A stretch of DNA of 9,291 nucleotides, from positions 1,108,546 through 1,117,836 of the forward strand of contig CP070725.1 in assembly GCA_020350845.1 (NCBI GenBank), read 5' to 3'. The notes under the pieces were generated by a model. That model ran no database searches and was not told the DNA's origin. It saw nothing but the letters and a program-made list of their open reading frames with translations. Source of the stretch: Candidatus Bipolaricaulota bacterium. Its GTDB lineage: Bacteria; Bipolaricaulota; Bipolaricaulia; UBA7950; UBA9294. Positions 1-5,623 of the stretch are shown piece after piece (positions within the stretch are counted from its first letter, which is position 1; every line of letters starts with the position of its first letter). A program made the translations under genes and the position numbers.

Positions 1-36
1 GAGAATATGGATCACACCGGTTGCCAGTGAATTGAT

Positions 37-315
37 ATGGCCGGGGGTGCCGGTCACCGCCTGCGCCACCATGCCCCCACCTCCGCCCTCGACCCGGAGA
101 TGATCAAAGAGGTGCTCGACGTGATGAAGGAGCTCGCCGTGAGTGGGATGACGATGATCGTCGTCACCCTCGAGATGGGCTTCGCCAGGGAGGTCGCCGA
201 CCGAATCATCTTCTTCGACTTCGGCCAGCTGATCGAGGAGAACACGCCCGAGGCCTTCTTCCACAACCCGCAACACGAGCGAACGAAGCTCTTCCTCTCG
301 CAGATCCTGCACTGA
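37..315 (+). pseudogene. Remnant of an amino-acid ABC transporter ATPase (GlnQ type), C-terminal part only
   Basis: From about residue 14 the 92 residues read as the end of a polar amino-acid importer ATPase: D-loop SALDP, then VMKEL, MGFAREVADR, and a tail with NPQHERTK and LSQIL. These ATPases are normally about 240-250 residues, so Walker A, the Q-loop and the LSGGQ signature are absent. The Walker B position (normally LFDEP before TSALD) reads LRHHAP, so the catalytic Asp-Glu pair is gone. The H-loop histidine of VTHEMGF is Leu (VTLEMGF). An in-frame TGA at 28-30 closes the frame just upstream, and bases 1-36 show no related coding in any frame. I infer a decayed fragment that cannot hydrolyse ATP. 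No permease or binding-protein gene is beside it, and its stop lies 9 bp from the convergent amidohydrolase stop. An assembly junction near the window edge could also explain the abrupt loss of homology. Confidence 0.75.
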
Positions 316-324
316 CGAACCTCG

Positions 325-1689
325 TCAGAGGCGCTCGTCGCGCCACTCGATGACACCGCCGACTACAGTCATCAGAACATCGATCTCCGTCAGTACATCG
401 GAATCAACGAGCAGCGGATCCTCCGACAGCACCACGAGGTCAGCGAGCTTCCCCGCTTCGAGTGTCCCGATCTCGTCCTCACGGTGCAGCATGAAGGCCG
501 CCTCTGCGGTCATCATCCGCAAGCCCGTCCACGCGTCGACAAACTGGTCCTCGGGCAGGAGCCCGCACGGCTCCCACGCCGCGTACGAGTCGCTCCGGTT
601 GTCGGCGACCATCAGCGCCTGGAGCCGGAACAGCGGGCTGATCGCCTCCTGGGCACACCACGGCCAGTCGGAGTTCGCCGTGACGTGTGCACCTGTCGCC
701 ACGAGATCGGCCCACCGGCGGACGATGTGCCCGTACTGCGGGGCAATCAGTCCGCGGTAGTAGTTCGCGAAGCATGAGCTCATGGACTCGATCGCTGCGA
801 CGACACCCAGTTCGGCATACCGCGGGAGAAGGTCGTCGCGAAGGAAGAGATTGTGGAGGATCGTGTGTCGCAAGCGATTGGACTCCCCGCGAAGCACGTC
901 CTCGATCGCGCCGAGAGACGTTTCGATGCCCGCATCACCGATCGCGTGGACTGCCACGGGGAAGCCGAGGGCACCGGCTTCTCTGATGATGTCCGCAAGC
1001 TCCGCGCGGGTGAACAGCGGCGCGTTCGACCCATAGCCCGCTCGCCCTTCCGCCGTCAGCTCGTCAGCAAGGGCGTCCGAGAACGAGACACCTATCGGCT
1101 CGCCCCCGCAGACCGAGGTCTCGGAGAAGACCTTAACGCCCCCGACGCGCAGTCGCGGCGCAAGCTCCACAAGGGGTTCGTACTGTGCATACCAGTCGCC
1201 GAGCACGTCACCGCAGCTTGAGTTGTAGATCAGATACAGGCTGAAGCGGACGCGTATCTCACCTCGCTCGGCCATCCGGAGATACACCTCGGTCTCCGGC
1301 GGTGGTGTGTACATGTTCGCTGCCGATGTGATGCCGTTCCGTAGGGCGAGTGCCTGCGCTTCGATCGGAGACAAGCCCTGCCCCCAGCTGTCGTTCAGGA
1401 GATGCGTGTGCGGATCAACGAAGCCAGGGTAGACCGCACGCCCGGCAAGATCGATCTGCTTCGTCCGGGTACCGACGCGATCAAGGATCTCGTCTTGCGT
1501 TCCGACGCACACGATCCGATCCCCAGCGATGGCAATTGCCTCGTGTACGTCTCCCTCAGCAACCATCGTCACCACGCGTCCGTTGAGCAGGACGAGGTCG
1601 GCAAGTGGACCCGTAGCGCCATAGGCCGTGACCACACCGGCAAGGAGGCCGAGGAGTCCTCCAAGGGCAGTAGATCTTCCGGACCTCAT
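325..1689 (-). CDS. Exported metal-dependent amidohydrolase (amidohydrolase_3 / YtcJ-like), shortened
   Basis: A 454-residue protein that begins with a signal-peptide-like segment (residues 1-24, basic start, LGGLLGLLAGVV, possible cut after TAYG). A small beta-sandwich follows, then the TIM-barrel hydrolase core. Visible metal-site residues are H94 and H96 (DPHTH), K186 (GVKVF), H248 (AVHAIGD), H279 (RHTILHN) and D341 (NSDWP). The C-terminal GTLEAGKLADLVVL stretch is the family hallmark. YtcJ-like members usually have about 530-560 residues; this one lacks most of the segment between the HxH motif and the lysine strand, so the substrate pocket is likely altered. The usual RIEH before the fourth ligand is ILH here. 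It probably hydrolyses a C-N bond of an amide or cyclic amide outside the cytoplasm; the substrate is unknown. The start has only a weak Shine-Dalgarno (GAGGT at 1701-1705, 11 nt away). It is last in a minus-strand run, 59 bp after the broken DinB gene. Confidence 0.85.
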   Translation of the reverse strand: MRSGRSTALGGLLGLLAGVVTAYGATGPLADLVLLNGRVVTMVAEGDVHEAIAIAGDRIVCVGTQDEILDRVGTRTKQIDLAGRAVYPGFVDPHTHLLNDSWGQGLSPIEAQALALRNGITSAANMYTPPPETEVYLRMAERGEIRVRFSLYLIYNSSCGDVLGDWYAQYEPLVELAPRLRVGGVKVFSETSVCGGEPIGVSFSDALADELTAEGRAGYGSNAPLFTRAELADIIREAGALGFPVAVHAIGDAGIETSLGAIEDVLRGESNRLRHTILHNLFLRDDLLPRYAELGVVAAIESMSSCFANYYRGLIAPQYGHIVRRWADLVATGAHVTANSDWPWCAQEAISPLFRLQALMVADNRSDSYAAWEPCGLLPEDQFVDAWTGLRMMTAEAAFMLHREDEIGTLEAGKLADLVVLSEDPLLVDSDVLTEIDVLMTVVGGVIEWRDERL

Positions 1690-1748
1690 GGATTCACGCT
1701 ACCTCGTTCCGCCGGGCCGAAGCAACCGAAGTTACTGTTGGCCGTGCG

Positions 1749-2218
1749 TCAGCGCACCCGATGGAGCGCGTGATGGATCGCGCCGAGATGCTTCGCGCTG
1801 TGTGCGAGGATCGCCATCGGGGCGCCGATCGCATCCTCCCGCTCCCAATCGTCGAGCTCCTCGATAGTATTGACGAGGTGCCGGTAGGAACGTCGCAGCC
1901 TGCGCCGACTCTCCTCCCACTGTTTATCGTCCACTCCGGTCACTCGCCAGCTCTCGTACCAGTCGATCTACCACCCGGACTCCCCTCGATGTCCCCGGTC
2001 AAGACCTCAAGATAGAAGCGAACGTGATCGACGTGGCTGGCGATCGTCGCACCGGTCGGCGAGACGGCCATCGAGGCCTGCTGCGCAGACACCGCATCGT
2101 GGATATCGAACAACGAGGTTCCGCAATCGACGAAGAAGCCGTGCGTCTTCGCGAAGCACTCCTCCAGGAGTTCGAGAAGCTCCTTGCGGAACACATCAAC
2201 ACCTCTCAGGCTCGTCAT
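1749..2218 (-). pseudogene. Frameshifted DinB-like (DfsB/YfiT-type) protein, one base missing
   Basis: Two overlapping reading frames together make one DinB-like protein. The first starts at 2218 and is homologous for about 79 residues, up to VLTGDIEG, before reading out of frame to a stop at 1940. The second covers the rest, from IDWYESW to the stop at 1749. Joined, they align without gaps to the intact copy at 3588-4058. The locus is 470 bp against 471 bp there, so the lesion is a single missing base near 1967-1971, where the intact copy has a lysine codon before IDW. By hand count 94 of 156 aligned residues match. Putative metal ligands H62 and H65 sit before the break, H140 and H144 after it, so neither fragment holds a complete site. 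Codons downstream of the break remain conserved, so the lesion is recent or a sequencing error. A -1 slip just after the AGA codon would restore the frame, but I see no slippery heptamer. Confidence 0.85.
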
Positions 2219-2264
2219 GATCCCCTTGTACGCCGCCCACCCGGCGAGATCAGAGGGCAGTTTC

Positions 2265-3407
2265 TCAGCGCGGGATCGCTATCCGCCAGATCACTCCTTG
2301 GTAGAGCTGCCCCGGCGTCACCTGCTTCATCCCGCACACGAGCACGCCACCGGGGTCCACCTCGGCGACGGCCATCGTCGCATGCACGCTCATGTCCTCA
2401 CGGCGGAGCTCCCACAGGAGTCCTCCGTCCGTGTCGACGTTGAACAGCGGCATCCCGCGACCGAGCCCGCCGATGAGCACCGTGCCGTCGGAGAGCCAGG
2501 CGAGGCTCTGCGCATAGTCGTCGTGCAGCGCTTCTCCGAGAGAGCGGGCCCACTGAAGCTCCCCCAAGGCATCGGCCTCAGCCAGCCAGACATTGGCCTG
2601 TCTTCGCGACGCGCTCTCGTCCATGGTGAACCCCGCGAGCAGGTACCCGGTATCGGAGACGAGCATCGCCGACGGGAACTCCCAGCCGTCGACCTCGTAG
2701 CGCCGCGACCAACGCACGGTGCCGTCGGGTTCCAGCGCTCGCAGGCCGCCGTCACGCCCGATCGAGAGCGACAGCACGATGCTCCCGTCCGCGGCCTCGA
2801 CCGCATCGAGAATGAGCTCGCCGGCGCTCGAGGTGGGCGCGTACTCCCAGACGACCGCGCCGTCCGGGGCAACGCGTACGGCATAGGCGTCGTCGCCCTG
2901 TGTCGCCGATCGAGCCATGCCGAACAGGAACAGATCGCCGTTCTCGAGTCGAATCATCCCGTAGGGCCACTCTCGCACCTCGGTCCCGTACATGCGGAAC
3001 CACAGCTCCTCTCCCTCCATGGTCGTCTTCAGAAGGAAGAAGTCTCGCTCTTCGGCGCCGAAAGAAGCGGTCTCCCCGAACACGTACAGCCCGTCCTCGG
3101 CAGGGAGGATGCTCCGTGCCTGCTCGACGCCATCGCCTCCCCACGTACGTTCCCACAGCACGTTGCCCTCAGCGTCCAGCGCCATGAGCAGCGCGTCGCC
3201 GCCGTAGGGGGGCATGTGCCGGTGGTTCGTTGCGCCGACCGCAATGATGGTCCCGTCGGCGGCCACCGTGAAGTCGAAGAACGCGCTGTAGCCCGGCTCC
3301 TCGAACACTCGGACCCACGCGGTCGTGGGCACCGCGGCGACCACCAGCGTCACACCCAAGAGAAGAGCGAGAGTCGCCCACAGTAGGCGACCACAGCGAC
3401 CGATCAT
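2265..3407 (-). CDS. Exported seven-repeat beta-propeller protein of unknown function
   Basis: A 380-residue protein starting with a signal peptide: basic MIGRCGR, then a hydrophobic run at residues 9-26. A cut near VVAAVPTTA would release it; Cys5 precedes the hydrophobic core and is not placed as a lipobox. The rest is a run of about 42-54 residue repeats ending in a Trp-led strand, with tryptophans at 31, 85, 136, 187, 233, 286, 332 and 374. Between them recur DG/NG-type turns and V-G strands (for example DGTIIAVG, NGDLFLFG, DGTVLIGG). This gives seven blades, and the last Trp strand (WRIAIPR) may close the ring with the first (WVRVF). No catalytic motif is visible, so a binding or scaffold role outside the cytoplasm is the safest inference. 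An upstream ATG in the same frame at 3482 exists, but the start at 3407 is preferred: it has a GGAGGT six bases ahead and puts the signal peptide at the N-terminus. It is flanked by two DinB paralogues on the same strand. Confidence 0.8.
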   Translation of the reverse strand: MIGRCGRLLWATLALLLGVTLVVAAVPTTAWVRVFEEPGYSAFFDFTVAADGTIIAVGATNHRHMPPYGGDALLMALDAEGNVLWERTWGGDGVEQARSILPAEDGLYVFGETASFGAEERDFFLLKTTMEGEELWFRMYGTEVREWPYGMIRLENGDLFLFGMARSATQGDDAYAVRVAPDGAVVWEYAPTSSAGELILDAVEAADGSIVLSLSIGRDGGLRALEPDGTVRWSRRYEVDGWEFPSAMLVSDTGYLLAGFTMDESASRRQANVWLAEADALGELQWARSLGEALHDDYAQSLAWLSDGTVLIGGLGRGMPLFNVDTDGGLLWELRREDMSVHATMAVAEVDPGGVLVCGMKQVTPGQLYQGVIWRIAIPR

Positions 3408-3413
3408 CTCAGC

Positions 3414-3419
3414 ACCTCC
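3414..3419 (-). promoter_or_regulatory. Ribosome binding site fixing the propeller gene start
   Basis: GGAGGT on the minus strand, six bases before the ATG at 3405-3407. It decides in favour of the shorter 380-residue product over the 405-residue frame that starts at 3482, whose extra 25 residues are Arg/Pro-rich and would displace the signal peptide. Confidence 0.8.
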
Positions 3420-3452
3420 GCGTCGAGTCTCGACGGGACGGCGAGGACATCC

Positions 3453-3482
3453 ACAGTACAGCGGGGGCCTTCCCGGTGGCAA
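3453..3482 (-). promoter_or_regulatory. Possible sigma-70-like promoter for the propeller gene
   Basis: On the minus strand TTGCCA (3477-3482) and TACTGT (3453-3458) are separated by 18 bases, and a start point near 3446 would give a leader of about 40 bases. The match is partial and the region is GC-rich, so this is only a candidate. A GCGGGG/CCCCGC inverted repeat (3461-3466 and 3483-3488) lies across the spacer and the -35 flank and could act as an operator or hairpin. Confidence 0.25.
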
Positions 3483-3544
3483 CCCCGCGGCGCGCAGGCT
3501 GCGTCAGTGACGACGCCCGCTGAGGAAACGACCGGATCCTTCTG

Positions 3545-3568
3545 TCCGCCTTGCAGCTACGCGGCGGA
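3545..3568 (-). other. Inverted repeat downstream of the intact DinB gene
   Basis: TCCGCC at 3545-3550 and GGCGGA at 3563-3568 form a perfect 6-bp stem with a 12-base loop, 20 bases past the DinB stop codon. No T-run follows on the minus strand, so it is not a standard intrinsic terminator. It may slow transcription or be chance in GC-rich DNA. Confidence 0.25.
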
Positions 3569-3587
3569 AACTCCTACGCCTCTTCTC

Positions 3588-4058
3588 TCAGCCGACTTGA
3601 CGCAGCGCCTGGCGGATGGAGCCAAGATGCGCCGCGGTGTGTGCGAGGATCGCCATCGGAGCCCCGACGGGGTTCTCGTGGTTCCAGTCCTCGAGTCCCT
3701 GAAGAACCTCGACAAGGCGCCGGTAGGCCTGTCGCAGCCGGACGAGGAGCTCCCTCCACTCCACGTCGTCCACCTCGCGGACCCGCCAACTCGCTTCCCA
3801 ATCGATCTTCCCGACAGCCTTCCCCTCCGTGTCGTCGGTCAGGACATCGAGGTAGAAGCGGACGTGGTCCACGTGCCCTGCGATCGTGGCCCCGGCGGGC
3901 GAGATGGCCGCGGAGGCCTGATCAGGAGTCAGCACATCGAGGGTATCGAGAAGCGAGGTGCCGCGATCGAGAAAGAAGCCGTGCGTGTTCTCGAAGCACT
4001 CGTCCAGCAGCTCCATCAGTTCCTTGCGGAACAGCCGCACGTCGATCGAGTTCGTCAT
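3588..4058 (-). CDS. DinB-like (DfsB/YfiT-type) putative metal-binding protein, intact copy
   Basis: A 156-residue protein predicted to be mostly helical, with the DinB-superfamily pattern of histidines: H62 and H65 in AGHVDHVRFYL, and H140 and H144 in ILAHTAAHLGSIRQ. DinB/DfsB proteins are four-helix bundles that hold a divalent metal with three histidines. Characterised relatives are thiol-S-transferases and similar enzymes, but most are uncharacterised, and I cannot name a substrate. The length is usual for the family and no export signal is present, so it should be cytoplasmic. The ATG at 4058 is preceded by AAGGGA. It is the first gene of a minus-strand run and diverges from another DinB-family gene 130 bp away. 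The paralogue at 1749-2218 has the same length less one base, and similarity extends about 25 bases upstream through the ribosome binding site, so the duplicated unit included its translation start. Confidence 0.8.
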   Translation of the reverse strand: MTNSIDVRLFRKELMELLDECFENTHGFFLDRGTSLLDTLDVLTPDQASAAISPAGATIAGHVDHVRFYLDVLTDDTEGKAVGKIDWEASWRVREVDDVEWRELLVRLRQAYRRLVEVLQGLEDWNHENPVGAPMAILAHTAAHLGSIRQALRQVG

Positions 4059-4063
4059 GTTCC

Positions 4064-4092
4064 CTTCTACGCCATCCGGCGCGGCTCGTCAA
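4064..4092 (-). promoter_or_regulatory. Possible promoter placed for a leaderless DinB transcript
   Basis: On the minus strand TTGACG (4087-4092, five of six consensus bases) lies 17 bases from TAGAAG (4064-4069, four of six). The -10 ends only five bases before the ATG at 4058, so the expected start point falls on or next to the start codon. An AAGGGA overlapping the same place could serve as a ribosome binding site if the real promoter lies further upstream. The two readings conflict, hence the low confidence. Confidence 0.3.
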
Positions 4093-4099
4093 CGCGGCA

Positions 4100-4120
4100 C
4101 CGGGACGTGATCTCTCCCGG
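4100..4120. promoter_or_regulatory. Inverted repeat in the divergent intergenic region
   Basis: CCGGGA (4100-4105) and TCCCGG (4115-4120) form a perfect 6-bp inverted repeat with 9 bases between. It sits roughly midway between two divergent DinB-family starts. This is a plausible spot for a dimeric regulator acting on both directions, but no regulator gene is in the window. Confidence 0.25.
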
Positions 4121-4188
4121 GGATCCTTGCAGCACACCGTCGATCGGATAGCCTGAGTTCATCCCGCGTGAAGAGGAGATGACACCGC

Positions 4189-4713
4189 ATGAACTGGACC
4201 GAACTTCTGACGACACAGATGAAGGCGGCGTATGCATCCACCGAGGGCCTTCTCGCCATGGTGAAGGATGAGGACTTGGCGTGGAAGCCACCCTCCGGAG
4301 AGAACTGGATGACGATCGGGCAGCTCCTGCGGCATATCACCGACGCCTGCGGCATGTCCTCCAAGGGCTTCGTGACCGGCGACTGGGGACTGCCCGAGGG
4401 TTTCGATCCGACCGAGATGACCCCGGACGAGATGCTCCCTCCGGCAGAGACACTGCCTACGATCGAGAGCGTGGCAGAGGCGAAGCGGCTCCTCGCTGAG
4501 GACAAGGAGATCGCCTTCGCGATGATCGGAGAGGCAGGCGAGGAGAGACTCGCGAAGGACATGATGAGTGCGCCGTGGGATCCGCGGACGCTTCCTCTCG
4601 GACTGTGGCTGTCGCAGATGGTCACCCACCTCGAGTCCCACAAGGCGCAGCTCTTCTACTACCTCAAGTTGCAGGGGGTGCCGGTCGACACCTCGCATCT
4701 GTGGAGCGGATAG
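4189..4713 (+). CDS. DinB-superfamily putative metalloenzyme with a full three-histidine site
   Basis: A 174-residue protein with the classic DinB arrangement. It starts with a helix carrying a Leu-rich face (residues 1-30), a WKP segment and a conserved Trp (EDLAWKPP, ENWMTIGQLLRHITD). H49 follows, and the last helix has H147 and H151 (MVTHLESHKAQLFYYLKLQG). These three histidines are the expected metal ligands. The family includes bacillithiol and mycothiol transferases and damage-inducible proteins of unknown activity; nothing here identifies the thiol or substrate. It is only distantly similar to the two DinB-like genes on the other strand, so it is a separate subfamily and not a third copy. 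The ATG at 4189 is preceded by AGGAG at 4174-4178, ten bases away. Its stop is 16 bp before the M55 peptidase start, so the two are probably co-transcribed. Confidence 0.85.
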   Translation: MNWTELLTTQMKAAYASTEGLLAMVKDEDLAWKPPSGENWMTIGQLLRHITDACGMSSKGFVTGDWGLPEGFDPTEMTPDEMLPPAETLPTIESVAEAKRLLAEDKEIAFAMIGEAGEERLAKDMMSAPWDPRTLPLGLWLSQMVTHLESHKAQLFYYLKLQGVPVDTSHLWSG

Positions 4714-4729
4714 CACGGTCTAGCGCGCC

Positions 4730-5605
4730 ATGCCGAGCCGAAGGAAACGCCAGCTCTACGTTCTCTGCGACATGGAAGGCGCGTCCGGGATCTCCCCCGC
4801 GAATCGGGAGGCGATGCGTCACGGATCCGATCTCTGGCGGGCCGAGGGTCGCGGCCTCGTCACGTCCGATGTCGCTGCCGTCTGTTCGGCGGCGCAGCAC
4901 TTCGGGATCGAGGAGATCATCCTCAACGACTCGCACGACTACGGGGTACGCGAGCCCAATGTGCTTCTCAAGCAGCTGCCGGGCAACGTCCGCCTGGTGC
5001 GACGCCCGTACCTCCCGGGCAAGCCTCGGAAGATGGTCCGTGGAGAGCCGTACGGGATCGTCATCGTCGGCCAGCACGCGCGCTACGGCGGCGGCGGATT
5101 CGCTCCCCACACGATTCAGTCCCCACCGATTGGGGTGGTGACACTCAACGGGACCGAAGTCGGCGAGATCGGGCTGGAACTCGCGCTCTTCATGCGCGCT
5201 CCGTTGCTCGCCGTGATCGGCGAGGAGGCTGCCGTCGCCGAAGCGAGGGCGCTTTGCCCGGGCGTTGTCGGCGTGCCGGTGAAGAGCCTCGCGAGAGATT
5301 GGTTCCCCTCCGCCGGAGAGACGGCCCCCGTGATCCGGGAAGGTGTCCTCGACGCGCTGCGCAGGCGCGACGAGATGCACGGCCTCGAGCTGAAGCCGCC
5401 TTTCCGATTCACCCTCGCGCCCGCGACCGGCCATCGCTTCAATCCCGAGCGACGCTTCTTCACAAGATGGCTCGCGCGTCTGATCCTTCTCCGCCTGTCG
5501 CGAGGGAAGATGTGCGAGCGTGGAGCCTCGTGGGAGACGAGGACGATCGTCGGGGGACTGTACGCGCTCCACAGTGCGCGCGGATTCATCGAGAAGGCCG
5601 GCTGA
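4730..5605 (+). CDS. M55 family D-aminopeptidase (DppA-like)
   Basis: A 291-residue protein that matches peptidase family M55, zinc D-aminopeptidases that release D-amino acids such as D-Ala from short peptides. All active-site positions known from Bacillus subtilis DppA have counterparts: D14 and E16 (CDMEGASG), H69 (NDSHDYG), H116 (VGQHAR), the catalytic H127 (APHTI, 11 residues after H116 as in DppA) and E146 (VGEIGLE). DppA forms a ring-shaped decamer, which probably applies here too. The Arg-rich segment around residues 240-260 (RWLARLILLRLSRGK) is unlike DppA and may be an added helix. There is no export signal, so it acts on imported or recycled peptides, likely from peptidoglycan. An in-frame TAG at 4721-4723 leaves the ATG at 4730 as the only sensible start that keeps D14. 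No clear Shine-Dalgarno is seen, so translation may depend on the DinB gene just upstream. It ends 18 bp from the convergent nitrilase-GNAT gene. Confidence 0.88.
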   Translation: MPSRRKRQLYVLCDMEGASGISPANREAMRHGSDLWRAEGRGLVTSDVAAVCSAAQHFGIEEIILNDSHDYGVREPNVLLKQLPGNVRLVRRPYLPGKPRKMVRGEPYGIVIVGQHARYGGGGFAPHTIQSPPIGVVTLNGTEVGEIGLELALFMRAPLLAVIGEEAAVAEARALCPGVVGVPVKSLARDWFPSAGETAPVIREGVLDALRRRDEMHGLELKPPFRFTLAPATGHRFNPERRFFTRWLARLILLRLSRGKMCERGASWETRTIVGGLYALHSARGFIEKAG

Positions 5606-5623
5606 TCGCGAGTCACCTGTGCG

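Noticed and set aside
1960..1980. Programmed frameshift in the DinB-like gene
   Set aside because: The sequence around the break (GGTGGTAGATC) has no X XXY YYZ heptamer and I see no downstream hairpin. A deletion or sequencing error is simpler.
2184..3386. 400-residue plus-strand open frame opposite the propeller gene
   Set aside because: It is Arg/His/Pro-rich without domain motifs and lies antisense to a gene with a signal peptide, repeats and a good ribosome binding site. Such frames are common in GC-rich DNA.
3461..3488. GCGGGG/CCCCGC hairpin as an intrinsic terminator
   Set aside because: The loop is 16 bases long and no T-run follows on either strand, and it lies in the likely promoter region of the propeller gene.
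4664..5572. 302-residue minus-strand open frame opposite the M55 peptidase
   Set aside because: The plus strand carries every M55 ligand; the minus frame is low-complexity, rich in Arg and charged residues.
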